In this document: positions 48,577 through 57,778 of the stretch, piece by piece | Position numbering within the stretch: position 1 is the first letter of the stretch | Layout: each line of letters starts with the position of its first letter | From: J054 sp963850255 | Lineage (GTDB): Bacteria > Pseudomonadota > Gammaproteobacteria > Steroidobacterales > GCA-2729495 | Reading direction: 5' to 3' | DNA length: 64,000 bases | Assembly (NCBI GenBank): GCA_963850255.1 | Contig: CAWKLL010000024.1 | Span: 1-64,000 of the forward strand | Made by a program: the position numbers and the translations under genes | Notes under the pieces: generated by a model | What the model saw: only the letters and a program-made list of their open reading frames with translations | Database searches by the model: none | Told to the model about the DNA's origin: nothing

Positions 48577-50280
48577 CTAGTAGACCCGGCCTTCCACTTC
48601 GCCGCGCGGATCCGTCGCGGCTTCAACGGCGCCGCTGGCGAAATCCCAGGTCACAACGTTCATGTTGCCGAACGGGCGACGACTTTTTCGCAGCTGGTGG
48701 CCGCGCTCGGTCAGCCCCGTGATCTGAGCTTCGCTAAACGCGCCTTCTTCATAGGACACTGAATCCGGATAGTACTGATGATGAAAGCGCTTCAGCGCAA
48801 CCATCTCGGCGGCACTGGCGCCATCCATCCAGGCCATCGCAGCACGCAACACCATGGTGATAATGCGACTGCCGCCGGGTGTACCCAGGATGGCAACGCC
48901 GCGCTCGGATTCCAGAAACGTCGGCGACATACTCGACAACGGCCGACGCCCGGGACCGACAGCATTCGCTTCGGTGCCGAGCAAATTAAATCCGTTCGGC
49001 ACGGCCGTTGCGATGGCGAAATCATCCATCTCATTGTTCAGAACGATGCCGGTACCTGGCGGGATAAAGCCGGCGCCATACCAGCCATTGATTGTTACGG
49101 TAGCGCCGACACGATTGCCGTCGGCATCCATAACCGAAAAGTGCGTGGTCTGATTCGACTCTGCACCCGCCGGCCATAATCCAGGCAGCTCGGCTGACGG
49201 CGTGGCGCGATCAAGACGTATGTTGGCGCGCTGCCCGGCGGCGTAATACGGATGACTCAGGCGCGTTACGGGGATCGACACGAAATCCGGATCGCCCATG
49301 TACAGTGCGCGATCACGATAGGCGCGACGCATGGACTCGATCAAAATATGCGCCTGATCAACCTCGTCCAGCTCTGACAGATTAAAGCCCGCGGCCATGT
49401 TCAGCATGTTGACGATGGCCACGCCACCAGAAGACGGCGGCGGCGCCGAGACAATCTTTACGCCGAGCATCTCGGCCTGGATCGGTTCGCGCTCGATCAC
49501 CCGATAGTTTGCGAAGTCCTCAAGACTCCAGATGCCGCCCGCTTCTCGCGTACCGTTAACCAGCGCTTCGGCCAGCGGCCCTGAATAGAAACCGGCGCGG
49601 CCTTCATCGGCAATCCGCTGCAGGCTGCGTGCCAGGTCGGGCTGGCGAATGATCTGACCCGGTTCCGGCGATTCACCGTCGGGGTAAAAAACTTTGCCAA
49701 AGTCAGGCCAATTGTCCGCAGTCTTCCTGCGAAAGCGCAGCCCGGTAATCATCCGCGCGTAGGCAGGCACGCCCTCCTTCGCGTAGCGAATAGCCGGTGC
49801 CAGGCAAGTTGCCAGGTCGAGCTGGCCGTACTGCTCCGACAGGTGCGCCAGACCGGCCGCGTGACCAGGAATGCCTGCTGCCAGCGGGCCATTCAGCGAC
49901 GCGCCACGCATGGGTTTGCCGGCATCATCGAGGTACATATCACGGCTGGCTGCCGCAGGTGCCACTTCGCGTGCATCAACAAATACATAGCGCTGTTCTT
50001 CGGCCAGGTAGAGCAGAAAGAATCCGCCGCCGCCAAGACCCGATGAATAGGGCTCAACGACGGCCAGCGCCGCTGCAACAGCAACGGAGGCATCAAAGGC
50101 ATTGCCGCCGGCCGCGAGTATTTCTTCACCGGCAGCAGTGGCCAGCGGGTGCGCGCTGGCAATCGCGCTTTTGCCCGGAATTGCCGACGTCGCGCAGGCC
50201 GACAGACTGCAGAGGCCGAGAAGGAGTAACGCAATCCAGGCTGCAGAGACGGGCGCGCGGCAGAACAAAAATCGTCTCAC
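48577..50280 (-). CDS. ggt: Gamma-glutamyltransferase (lipoprotein form)
   Basis: A 567-residue exported Ntn-hydrolase that transfers or hydrolyses gamma-glutamyl groups, chiefly of glutathione. A lipobox (LCSLSAC) suggests a lipid anchor. PYSSGLGGGGFFLLY is near the N-terminus. Autocleavage yields the small subunit at the Thr of SNQTTHFSVMDADGNRV, and GGSRIITMVLR and RRPLSSMSPT are conserved in the small subunit. The GTG start overlaps the coaD stop (GTGA), so it is coupled to coaD. Confidence 0.92.
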   Translation of the reverse strand: MRRFLFCRAPVSAAWIALLLLGLCSLSACATSAIPGKSAIASAHPLATAAGEEILAAGGNAFDASVAVAAALAVVEPYSSGLGGGGFFLLYLAEEQRYVFVDAREVAPAAASRDMYLDDAGKPMRGASLNGPLAAGIPGHAAGLAHLSEQYGQLDLATCLAPAIRYAKEGVPAYARMITGLRFRRKTADNWPDFGKVFYPDGESPEPGQIIRQPDLARSLQRIADEGRAGFYSGPLAEALVNGTREAGGIWSLEDFANYRVIEREPIQAEMLGVKIVSAPPPSSGGVAIVNMLNMAAGFNLSELDEVDQAHILIESMRRAYRDRALYMGDPDFVSIPVTRLSHPYYAAGQRANIRLDRATPSAELPGLWPAGAESNQTTHFSVMDADGNRVGATVTINGWYGAGFIPPGTGIVLNNEMDDFAIATAVPNGFNLLGTEANAVGPGRRPLSSMSPTFLESERGVAILGTPGGSRIITMVLRAAMAWMDGASAAEMVALKRFHHQYYPDSVSYEEGAFSEAQITGLTERGHQLRKSRRPFGNMNVVTWDFASGAVEAATDPRGEVEGRVY

Positions 50281-50756
50281 TTTAACTTTCCTTGCAGGGC
50301 GCGCTGGACTACCGGATGTACAAAACTGCTGACATCACCACCCAGGGCGCCGACCTCGCGCACCAGCGTCGAGGAGATAAAGGTGTACTCAGCTTCCGGG
50401 CATAAAAATACCGTTTCCACATCCTGTTGCAGCTGACGGTTCATGCTGGATAACTGAAACTCATATTCAAAATCAGACACCGCGCGCAAGCCCCGGACCA
50501 CAACCTTCAGGTCGTGAAGCGCGGCATACTCGACGGTCAGGCCAGAATAACTGTCGACAGTCACGTTCGGCACATCAGCAAGCACCTCGCGCGCCATGGC
50601 GGAACGCTCTTCCAGGCTGAACATGGTTTGCTTGTGCGGACTCTCCGCCACCGCCACGACCACGCGGTCGAAGACTCGTGCGGCGCGGCGCACCAGTTCA
50701 TGGTGACCGTTGGTAATGGGGTCGAAAGTCCCCGGGTACATTGCGCCAACCGACAT
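50277..50756 (-). CDS. coaD: Phosphopantetheine adenylyltransferase
   Basis: A 159-residue enzyme of coenzyme A synthesis that adenylates 4'-phosphopantetheine. The nucleotidyltransferase motif is AMYPGTFDPITNGH, with VVRGLRAVSDFEYEFQLSSM and EYTFISSTLVREV later. ATG 50756 gives the normal length. The upstream extension of this frame runs antisense to nothing useful and within rsmD, so it is not used. Four bases follow the rsmD stop. Confidence 0.95.
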   Translation of the reverse strand: MSVGAMYPGTFDPITNGHHELVRRAARVFDRVVVAVAESPHKQTMFSLEERSAMAREVLADVPNVTVDSYSGLTVEYAALHDLKVVVRGLRAVSDFEYEFQLSSMNRQLQQDVETVFLCPEAEYTFISSTLVREVGALGGDVSSFVHPVVQRALQGKLK

Positions 50757-50760
50757 GAAA

Positions 50761-51330
50761 TTAATCCCGCTGGGCCAGCGCAAACCGCACCTGGCCGGCC
50801 GTTTTATCGCGAAGCAGTTGCCAGCTAGCCGGCAGGGCCGGCGGCTCGGAGCTGCGGCGCCACTCCAGGTAAATGCGCGCGCCCGGCGCCAGCCAGCCGC
50901 GCTCAAGGAGTGTACACAAATCTCCGAGGCCCTTCTCTGCGTAGGGCGGATCCAGAAAGACGATATTGAACGGCGTGGCGCGACCTTCCAGGTATCGCCA
51001 GGCATCGGCTGAAATGACTTCCGCCGCATCCAGGTCGAGCCGATCGAGATTGTCGTCCAGTGCGGCGAGTACCCGCTGATCATGTTCCACCAGCACCGCA
51101 CTGGCGGCACCCCGCGAAATCGCCTCTATGCCCAGCACGCCGCTACCGGCAAACAGATCCAGGCAACGCGCTCCGGGCAAAACCGGCATCAACCAGTTAA
51201 ACAGCGTCTCGCGCACGCGATCGGGTGTCGGCCGCGCGGCGTCACCGGCCGCCAGCTGCAGGCGTCGACCACGCCACCGGCCGGCGATGATGCGCACACT
51301 GCCGCGAACTATTGAAGCTTTTCTTGGCAT
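50761..51330 (-). CDS. rsmD: 16S rRNA (guanine966-N2)-methyltransferase
   Basis: A 189-residue SAM-dependent enzyme starting at ATG 51330 (MPRKASIVRGSVRIIAGRWR). Motifs are RPTPDRVRETLFNWL, the SAM site CLDLFAGSGVLGIEA and the catalytic FLDPPYAEKGL. Divergent from ftsY with a short gap, the usual rsmD/ftsY arrangement. Confidence 0.94.
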   Translation of the reverse strand: MPRKASIVRGSVRIIAGRWRGRRLQLAAGDAARPTPDRVRETLFNWLMPVLPGARCLDLFAGSGVLGIEAISRGAASAVLVEHDQRVLAALDDNLDRLDLDAAEVISADAWRYLEGRATPFNIVFLDPPYAEKGLGDLCTLLERGWLAPGARIYLEWRRSSEPPALPASWQLLRDKTAGQVRFALAQRD

Positions 51331-51403
51331 GCGCGAATTGTAGAGACAAGCTGCGAGCTTATCAGCGCACCACGAAGCGGGCGGTGTTGATAAGATGCGC
51401 GCC

Positions 51404-52339
51404 ATGTCAGATTCCTCCAGTCAGCCAGCCCGTGCCGGTTTTTTTCAGCGCCTGAAACAACGCCTGAACAAAGGCGCCGGGCTAAGCCTGGGCGGCAAGC
51501 GCAAGCTCGACGCCGAGCTGGAGGAACAGCTGGAAACCCAGCTGTTGATGGCAGATGTCGGGCTGGCGGCCAGCGAGCAGGTAATCGCTGGCCTGAAAAA
51601 GCGTCTGCGGCGCAACGCAGCAGAAGATGAAGCCGGTATTCGCATCGCTCTGCGTGACAGCATCGCAGACCTGTTGCGTGAACGCGCCCAGGCCCTGCAA
51701 ATCGGCGACGGACTGCGGCCCTTTGTGATTCTGATCGTTGGCGTAAACGGTTCCGGCAAAACCACCACCATTGGCAAGCTCGCGCATGAATTTAAAGCCC
51801 AGGGCCTGCAGGTCATGCTGGCTGCCGGTGATACCTTTCGCGCCGCAGCCATCGAGCAGCTGCAAGCCTGGGGTGAGCGCAACCAGGTGCCCGTGGTTGC
51901 CCAGCAACCTGGCGCTGACCCGGCAGCGGTAATATTCGACGCGCTGGAAGCCGCACAGGCACGCGGTATCGACGTATTACTAGCCGATACCGCCGGGCGC
52001 CTGCAAAACAAGGCAGGCCTGATGGATGAGCTGGCCAAGATCGTTCGCGTACTGCAGCGCCTGGAGCCCAGCGCACCGCATGAAACCATGCTGGTACTGG
52101 ATGCCAGTCTGGGCCAGAACGCGGTCAATCAGGCGCGCGAATTTCACAAAACCGTCGGTCTGACCGGCATCACCATGACCAAGCTCGACGGCGGCGCCAA
52201 GGGCGGCGTGCTGCTGGCAATAGCCGAGGAACTGAAACTGCCGTTCCGCTATATCGGCATTGGTGAAGGCATCGAAGACATGGACGTATTCGATGCCGAC
52301 CAGTTTGCCGCCGCGCTGGTGGGCGAGAGCGAGTCGTGA
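51404..52339 (+). CDS. ftsY: Signal recognition particle receptor FtsY
   Basis: A 311-residue GTPase that docks the SRP-ribosome complex at the inner membrane. The helical N domain is followed by the G domain with GVNGSGKTTTIGKLA, DTFRAAAIEQL, DTAGRLQNK, TKLDGGAKGG and the C-terminal IGIGEGIEDMDVFDADQF. The long acidic A domain of Escherichia coli FtsY is absent; the protein begins almost directly with the amphipathic FFQRLKQRLNKGAGL, enough for membrane binding. The stop overlaps the ftsE start. Confidence 0.95.
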   Translation: MSDSSSQPARAGFFQRLKQRLNKGAGLSLGGKRKLDAELEEQLETQLLMADVGLAASEQVIAGLKKRLRRNAAEDEAGIRIALRDSIADLLRERAQALQIGDGLRPFVILIVGVNGSGKTTTIGKLAHEFKAQGLQVMLAAGDTFRAAAIEQLQAWGERNQVPVVAQQPGADPAAVIFDALEAAQARGIDVLLADTAGRLQNKAGLMDELAKIVRVLQRLEPSAPHETMLVLDASLGQNAVNQAREFHKTVGLTGITMTKLDGGAKGGVLLAIAEELKLPFRYIGIGEGIEDMDVFDADQFAAALVGESES

Positions 52340-52989
52340 TTCGCTTCGAGAACGTTACCAAGCGCTATGCCGGCGGTCGCGACGGGCTCAGCGAGGTCTC
52401 ACTGCAGATTGGCGCCGGTGAACTGGTATTTCTGACCGGCCACTCCGGTGCCGGCAAGAGCACCTTGCTAAAACTGATTGCCCTGATTGAGCGACCCACT
52501 CGCGGCCAGGTTCTGATTGGCGGTCGCAATATCGGGCGGCTGCGGGACCGCGAAATTCCGCAGCATCGACGCGGCATTGGCATGGTCTTTCAGGATCACA
52601 AGCTGCTGCCGGATCGATCCATCATCGACAATGTGTCATTGCCGTTAATCATCGGCGGCGTCGGGCGTCGGGAAATTCAACGCCGGGCACGCGCCGCGCT
52701 TGACCAGGTGGGCTTGCTGGGTCGCGATCAGAATCGACCGGATTCATTATCGGCCGGAGAACAACAACGCGTCGGTATCGCGCGGGCCGTAGTCAGTCGC
52801 CCGCCTTTGCTGATTGCAGACGAGCCCACGGGTAATCTCGACCCGCAGCTTTCGCTGGAAATCATGCAACTGTTCCGGCGCCTTAACGAAGTCGGCGTGA
52901 CCACGGTGATCGCCACCCATGACCTCGGCCTGCTGGACTCACTGGGTGGCCGGCACGTGAACCTGAGTGCCGGACGATTGGCCGCCTGA
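52336..52989 (+). CDS. ftsE: Cell-division ATPase FtsE
   Basis: A 217-residue ABC ATPase that with FtsX activates cell-wall hydrolases at the septum. Walker A GHSGAGKST, Q-loop MVFQDHKLLPDRS, signature LSAGEQQRVGIARA and Walker B LLIADEPTGNLD are present. The GTG start overlaps the ftsY stop (GTGA). Confidence 0.96.
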   Translation: MIRFENVTKRYAGGRDGLSEVSLQIGAGELVFLTGHSGAGKSTLLKLIALIERPTRGQVLIGGRNIGRLRDREIPQHRRGIGMVFQDHKLLPDRSIIDNVSLPLIIGGVGRREIQRRARAALDQVGLLGRDQNRPDSLSAGEQQRVGIARAVVSRPPLLIADEPTGNLDPQLSLEIMQLFRRLNEVGVTTVIATHDLGLLDSLGGRHVNLSAGRLAA

Positions 52990-53000
52990 GCGGCAAGCAG

Positions 53001-53915
53001 ATGGGCAACTGGCTAATCGCACACGCGCAAAACTGCCTGGCCGCGCTGGGCAAATTGTCACGCTCGCCCATCGGCAGCGTGCTGACCATCGCTGTTATCG
53101 GCATCGCCCTGGCATTGCCGGCAGGCCTGCATCTGCTGGTCCGCAACGGCGAAGCCGTGGCCGGCGGCTGGGACAGCGTGCGCGATTTTTCCGTCTATAT
53201 GAAACCAGCCACCAGCCTGCAGGCCGCACAAGCCCTGCGTGCAGACCTGGCCGCGCGCGCGGATATCGCGCGGGTTGAGCTAGTCAGCGCTGACAGCGCA
53301 CTGGCAGAATTCAGCAACAGCCCGGACTTCGCGGACCTGATTGGTAGCCTGGATGAAAATCCTTTGCCGCATACATTGGTGCTTCGACCGGACAGCGACG
53401 CCAGTGCGAATAGCCTGGCAGAACTTAAGCGTGAATTGGCCGCGCGCAACGATGTAGACCTGGTGCGCCTGGACACGGACTGGATCGAGCGCCTGAACGC
53501 CTTGCTGGACTTTGTTCGACGCGGCATCTGGCTGGCCGCTGTACTGCTGCTAAGCGCGGTGGTGGTGATCATCGGCAACACCATTCGCCTGGACATCCAG
53601 AATCAGCGCGCCGAAATTGAAGTCGCAAAACTACTCGGCGCAACAGATGCCTTTGTGCGTCGACCATTTCTCTACCTGGGTTTCTGGTACGGCCTGGGCG
53701 GCAGCCTGCTGGCGCTGCTGATTTTGACCCTGACCGTGCTCACACTGGGTGGTCCGGCGCAACGCCTGAGCGAGCTGTACGGGGGCGCATTCGAACCCCT
53801 GGGGACAGACATCAACACCGCGCTCGCGGTCCTGGGCGGTGGCCTGCTGGCCGGCCTTGGCGGCGCCTGGACAGCCGTCGCGCGACATATTGCTGCGATA
53901 CAGCCAAAAGTCTAA
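53001..53915 (+). CDS. ftsX: Cell-division membrane protein FtsX
   Basis: A 304-residue inner-membrane partner of FtsE. One transmembrane segment near residues 20-45, a periplasmic domain (about 50-160) and three C-terminal segments (WLAAVLLLSAVVVIIGNTI and two more) give the FtsX layout, with EIEVAKLLGATDAFVRRPFL conserved. Follows ftsE by 11 bases. Confidence 0.94.
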   Translation: MGNWLIAHAQNCLAALGKLSRSPIGSVLTIAVIGIALALPAGLHLLVRNGEAVAGGWDSVRDFSVYMKPATSLQAAQALRADLAARADIARVELVSADSALAEFSNSPDFADLIGSLDENPLPHTLVLRPDSDASANSLAELKRELAARNDVDLVRLDTDWIERLNALLDFVRRGIWLAAVLLLSAVVVIIGNTIRLDIQNQRAEIEVAKLLGATDAFVRRPFLYLGFWYGLGGSLLALLILTLTVLTLGGPAQRLSELYGGAFEPLGTDINTALAVLGGGLLAGLGGAWTAVARHIAAIQPKV

Positions 53916-53969
53916 CTATTTGTTTTTAAAAGTTTATTAGCCAAGAAAGCAGCGGAACTTCCGGTCGTT

Positions 53970-53996
53970 TTAGCACTCTAATACCCCGAGTGCTAG
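53970..53996 (+). promoter_or_regulatory. CIRCE element (HrcA operator) over the rpoH promoter
   Basis: TTAGCACTC, nine bases, GAGTGCTAG matches the CIRCE consensus (TTAGCACTC-N9-GAGTGCTAA) at every position but the last. A -10 (TAGAAT, 53994-53999) overlaps its right arm and the left arm covers the -35 position at 18 bases spacing, so HrcA bound here would block rpoH transcription. hrcA is not in the window. Confidence 0.82.
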
Positions 53997-54023
53997 AATA
54001 CTTTCACAAGGAGGATGACCCGC

Positions 54024-54887
54024 ATGAGCGAAGCGCTAACCGTATCCAACCGTGACCTGATTCTTGCCGGACCCATCGGCAGTCTGGAAAGCTATATCCA
54101 GGCCGCCAACTCTGTGCCAATGCTGAGTGCAGAGGAAGAGAAAGCCCTGGCGCGTCAGTTCCGAGATGCTGAAGACCTCGTTGCCGCCCGGCAATTGGTT
54201 CTCTCGCAGCTGCGTTTTGTGGTGCACATCGCACGCGGATACCTCGGCTATGGACTGCCGCTTGGCGACCTGATTCAGGAAGGTAATGTCGGGCTAATGA
54301 AAGCGGTCAAGCGCTTCGATCCTGAGATGAACGTTCGCCTGGTGTCCTTCGCCGTACATTGGATTCGCGCCGAGATTCACGAGTTCGTACTGAAGAACTG
54401 GCGCCAGGTAAAAATTGCCACCACCAAGGCACAACGCAAGCTTTTCTTTAATCTGCGCAAAGCCAAGAAAAATCTGGGCTGGTTAAGTGCCGCAGAAACC
54501 GAGGCTGTGGCCAAGGACCTCGGTGTCTCGGCTCGCGAAGTTAACGAGATGGAGATGCGTCTGGCCGGACACGATATGTCCTTCGACCCTGATCCGGGCG
54601 CCAATGACGAGGAAGCTTATGCGCCGGCTCATTACCTGCCCAGCCCCGATTCGGATCCGGCAACAGAAGTCGAAGCTGACGACTGGCAGGCAGACTCAAT
54701 TCGCCAGCTGACTGCTGCGCTGGAGGAACTGGATCCGCGCAGCAGAGAAATTCTCCAGGCGCGTTGGCTGAGCGACAAGAAAGAGACGCTGCATTCGCTG
54801 GCGGATCGCTTCGGCATCTCAGCCGAGAGGATTCGGCAGCTGGAGCAGCAGGCTATGAAGAAGATGCGTGGTCAGCTGGCTGCCTGA
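54024..54887 (+). CDS. rpoH: RNA polymerase heat-shock sigma factor 32
   Basis: A 287-residue sigma factor from ATG 54024 (AAGGAGG nine bases upstream; ATG 54015 overlaps that site). Region 2 reads GYGLPLGDLIQEGNVGLMKA then SFAVHWIRAEIHEF, followed by the RpoH box QRKLFFNLRKAKK, and region 4 DRFGISAERIRQLEQQAMKK. It directs heat-shock transcription. A CIRCE element covers its promoter. Follows ftsYEX as in other gammaproteobacteria. Confidence 0.96.
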   Translation: MSEALTVSNRDLILAGPIGSLESYIQAANSVPMLSAEEEKALARQFRDAEDLVAARQLVLSQLRFVVHIARGYLGYGLPLGDLIQEGNVGLMKAVKRFDPEMNVRLVSFAVHWIRAEIHEFVLKNWRQVKIATTKAQRKLFFNLRKAKKNLGWLSAAETEAVAKDLGVSAREVNEMEMRLAGHDMSFDPDPGANDEEAYAPAHYLPSPDSDPATEVEADDWQADSIRQLTAALEELDPRSREILQARWLSDKKETLHSLADRFGISAERIRQLEQQAMKKMRGQLAA

Positions 54888-54917
54888 TCACAGTTATCGT
54901 TGAAAGAATTCGATGCC

Positions 54918-54945
54918 AGGCCCGTTTCTTAACGGGCCTTTTTTT
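54918..54945 (+). terminator. Rho-independent terminator after rpoH
   Basis: A 9-base-pair stem (AGGCCCGTT/AACGGGCCT, loop TCTT) is followed by a run of seven T, 30 bases past the rpoH stop. Confidence 0.88.
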
Positions 54946-55033
54946 GAGTCCATGGCGGAATGGGTCACTGATGCCCGGCAAAGGCGATGCGCTTGCAGAT
55001 CAGCAAGCAACCCAGGCGCGGAAAAATGGCCAA

Positions 55034-55069
55034 GCTGCTCTGACCTTGCGACCGCAAGGTCAGAGCAGC
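55034..55069. terminator. Perfect 17-bp inverted repeat after the OmpA-family gene
   Basis: GCTGCTCTGACCTTGCG and its exact reverse complement are separated by two bases. On the minus strand it lies 10 bases past the OmpA-family stop and is followed by TTGGCCATTTTT, a loose T-run, so it probably serves as that gene's terminator. Confidence 0.6.
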
Positions 55070-55079
55070 GGGCCAGGAT

Positions 55080-55757
55080 TCAGGCTGTCAGCGGCACAAT
55101 GGTGATCTCGACGCGGCGGTTCTGCGCTCGACCGCTGTCTGTATCGTTACTGGCTATCGGCCGATCTTCGCCTGAGCCAATAACAATAAAGCGAGTGCCC
55201 AGAACTTCACGCGACTGGAAGTAGGAAACCACACTGTTAGCGCGTTTCTCCGACAGCAACTGGTTGTAAGACGCACTGCCCGTGCTGTCCGTGTGACCAG
55301 CAACTTCGATGAAAGTCTGATCAAATTCGTTCAGCACCAGGCCGACGGAATCCAGCACCTGGTAGAAGCTGGCCGAGATGTCGGCATTGTCCACCGCAAA
55401 GGTCACATTGCCCGGCATGTTCAGCGTAATGTTGTCACCCACGCGAGTAACGCTGACGCCAGTGCCTTCAAGACGCTGGCGCAACTTCATCTCCTGGCGA
55501 TCCATGTAGTAACCCACGGAGCCACCCGCAAGGGCACCGACGCCGGCCAGGATCAGCGCGTTTTTCTTGCGCTCCTGAGAATTGTCGCCGGAGATCAATC
55601 CCACTACCGCGCCGGCAGCAGCGCCGATACCAGCACCTTTCACCGCATTACTGGTCTTCTGTTCGCCGGTGTAGGGATCCAGCGTGCTGCAACCTGCAAT
55701 TATCAGCGCGCTACTAAGAACGGCGACAACCGCAGGTTTCATAAAACGACTATCCAT
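55080..55757 (-). CDS. OmpA-family lipoprotein with glycine-zipper segment
   Basis: A 225-residue outer-membrane lipoprotein from ATG 55757 (AAGGAG upstream). The lipobox is IIAGC (Cys about 22). A glycine-zipper region (GAGIGAAAGAVVGLISGD, LAGVGALAGGSVGYYMD) precedes a C-terminal OmpA-like peptidoglycan-binding domain with FIEVAGHTDSTGSASYNQLL and the Asp/Arg contacts in SGRAQNRRVEI. This arrangement resembles the YiaD type of envelope-linking lipoproteins. Confidence 0.88.
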   Translation of the reverse strand: MDSRFMKPAVVAVLSSALIIAGCSTLDPYTGEQKTSNAVKGAGIGAAAGAVVGLISGDNSQERKKNALILAGVGALAGGSVGYYMDRQEMKLRQRLEGTGVSVTRVGDNITLNMPGNVTFAVDNADISASFYQVLDSVGLVLNEFDQTFIEVAGHTDSTGSASYNQLLSEKRANSVVSYFQSREVLGTRFIVIGSGEDRPIASNDTDSGRAQNRRVEITIVPLTA

Positions 55758-55914
55758 AGCTCGACTACTCCTTTTCGTCCGCACAGATGCAACGGCCTTA
55801 TGACACAGGCGCATCTCCGAAACAACGGCACAGTTCCGACCTGGTTGACGCCGAGACGAGAGCAGACCCCTCGGACTTGCAGCAAAGCGAGGCTAGGCGT
55901 AGCTTGCGGAGCCT

Positions 55915-56391
55915 ATGAGTGATGTCAGTTCCGTCCAGCATTGGCTCGACGAATACGCCCAGGATCATCAGAATCCCACCAACCAGGTGATTCATAAGGT
56001 CTGCGTACCGATCATCGTTATCAGCCTGATTGGCCTGCTCTGGGCCATTCCGGTGCCGCGGGAATTTACCGCGATTTCGCCAGCCCTTAACTGGGGCACC
56101 ACATTCCTGCTGGCCGCCATGGTGTATTACCTTATTTTGTCGCCGTCGCTGGCGCTGGGCATGGCGCCGCTGGTGCTGTTGGTGGTAGTCATCGTCAATT
56201 CACTCAACGGGCTGGCCTGGCCGCTGTGGTTAAGCAGCGGCGTGTTATTCGTGCTGGCGTGGCTGGGTCAGTTTTACGGTCACAGCCTGGAAGGCCGGCG
56301 GCCTGCGTTTTTCCGGGACCTGCAGTTTCTAATGATCGGACCCTTGTGGATTCTTGCCGACCTCTACCGGCGCCTGGGCCTGAGTTACTGA
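55915..56391 (+). CDS. Mpo1-like (DUF962) membrane protein
   Basis: A 158-residue protein with four hydrophobic segments and the family signature residues: QNPTNQVIHKVCVPIIVISL near the start and GQFYGHSLEGRRPAFFRDLQ near the end, with the conserved His. Yeast Mpo1 is an iron-dependent dioxygenase of 2-hydroxy fatty acids; bacterial members are uncharacterised. It begins 157 bases from the divergent OmpA-family start. Confidence 0.8.
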   Translation: MSDVSSVQHWLDEYAQDHQNPTNQVIHKVCVPIIVISLIGLLWAIPVPREFTAISPALNWGTTFLLAAMVYYLILSPSLALGMAPLVLLVVVIVNSLNGLAWPLWLSSGVLFVLAWLGQFYGHSLEGRRPAFFRDLQFLMIGPLWILADLYRRLGLSY

Positions 56392-56432
56392 TTAACAGCG
56401 TGGCGAGGCCGTTCGGCGGCACCTGAAAAATC

Positions 56433-57776
56433 TTGGCCAGCGATAAAGATCCCTATAGTCATCGCGCCGTCTGGCGCATTGCCGGACCCATGATTCTATC
56501 GGCCGTGTCTATCCCCTTGCTGGGGCTGGTGGACACGGCAGTGATCGGCCGCCTGGAGGCAGCGTATTACCTCGGCGCCGTAGCCGTGGCGGCGACAATT
56601 TTCAGCGCCCTGTTCATGAGCCTGAATTTTCTGCGCATGGGTACCACCGGAATTACCGCGCAGGCCTTCGGCGCACAATCGGACACCGGCCTGCGCGAGG
56701 CCCTGGGCCAGGCGGCCATCACCGCACTGGTACTTGCCAGCCTGATACTCCTGGCGCAATCGGCTCTACTGGAGGCTGCCCTGCGGCTGATTGCGCCCAG
56801 CGACGAAGTTAGCCAGCAAGCACGCCTCTACTACTCAATCCGAATCTGGAGCGCGCCGGCCTCATTGCTCAACTTCGTAATCGTTGGCTGGCTCCTCGGC
56901 CTGCAAAATGCTCGTGGCCCACTGCTGATTATTCTCAGCGTCAACATGACCAATATCCTGCTGGACCTCTGGTTTGTCCTCGGCCTGGGCTGGCAGGTGC
57001 GTGGCGTTGCCGCAGCCACGCTGGCGGCGGAACTGGTCGGGCTGGGCGTCGGGCTGACCCTGGTGCGCCGGGAACTGCACCGGCGCAAAGGCAATTGGCA
57101 GGGCGCGCGGCTTACGGATATTCGCCGCTACCGCCGACTATTTAGTGTCAATGGCTTTCTGTTTATACGTACGCTGACGCTGATGCTGGTGTTCGCATTT
57201 ATCACCGCACAGGGCGCACGCCTCGGCGATGTACTACTGGCCGCCAACGCAGTGCTGTTGAATTTTCAGTATCTAATGTCCTATGCGCTGGACGGCGTCG
57301 CCCACGCAGCTGAAGCACTGGTCGGACGCGCGGCCGGGGCCCGCGATCGCGACGGACTGATGCTGGCGGTAAAACGCACGCTGCAATGGTCGCTGGGATT
57401 CGCGCTGTGTTTTAGCCTGGCCTATTTCCTCGGCGGCCGCGAGCTGGTTAATCTGCTGACCACGGTGCAGGCCGTTCGTGAGAGTGCATTGGAGTACCTG
57501 CCCTGGCTGATCATCTCGCCGCTGATTTCGGTATGGAGTTTTCTTTACGATGGCGTGTACGTCGGCATCACCCGTAGCCGGGAAATGATGCTGGTGATGG
57601 TGGGTTCAGCGCTGCTGCTGTTCCTGCCTTGCTGGCTGCTGTTCAGCGAACTGGGAAATCATGCCCTGTGGCTGAGCTTTACCCTGTTCATGTTAGGACG
57701 CGGCGTTGGTATGCACGTCTGGTTCCGCCACCTGGCTGCCGGCGGGCGCTTACCCCTGGCAGTGGAGACAAGATAG
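56433..57776 (+). CDS. MATE-family efflux transporter (DinF-like)
   Basis: A 447-residue inner-membrane protein with about 12 hydrophobic segments in two related halves. VWRIAGPMILSAVSIPLLGL, VDTAVIGRL and FLRMGTTGITAQAFGA are typical of the DinF/NorM group of cation-coupled multidrug exporters. TTG 56433 is the only usable start, since a stop lies seven bases upstream and no ATG occurs before the first helix; the ribosome binding site is weak. Two bases separate it from the NUDIX gene. Confidence 0.88.
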   Translation: MASDKDPYSHRAVWRIAGPMILSAVSIPLLGLVDTAVIGRLEAAYYLGAVAVAATIFSALFMSLNFLRMGTTGITAQAFGAQSDTGLREALGQAAITALVLASLILLAQSALLEAALRLIAPSDEVSQQARLYYSIRIWSAPASLLNFVIVGWLLGLQNARGPLLIILSVNMTNILLDLWFVLGLGWQVRGVAAATLAAELVGLGVGLTLVRRELHRRKGNWQGARLTDIRRYRRLFSVNGFLFIRTLTLMLVFAFITAQGARLGDVLLAANAVLLNFQYLMSYALDGVAHAAEALVGRAAGARDRDGLMLAVKRTLQWSLGFALCFSLAYFLGGRELVNLLTTVQAVRESALEYLPWLIISPLISVWSFLYDGVYVGITRSREMMLVMVGSALLLFLPCWLLFSELGNHALWLSFTLFMLGRGVGMHVWFRHLAAGGRLPLAVETR

Positions 57777-57778
57777 CA

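Noticed and set aside
50757..51110. N-terminal extension of coaD to 51110
   Set aside because: Out of frame within rsmD and unlike any protein family; the nucleotidyltransferase domain starts at 50756.
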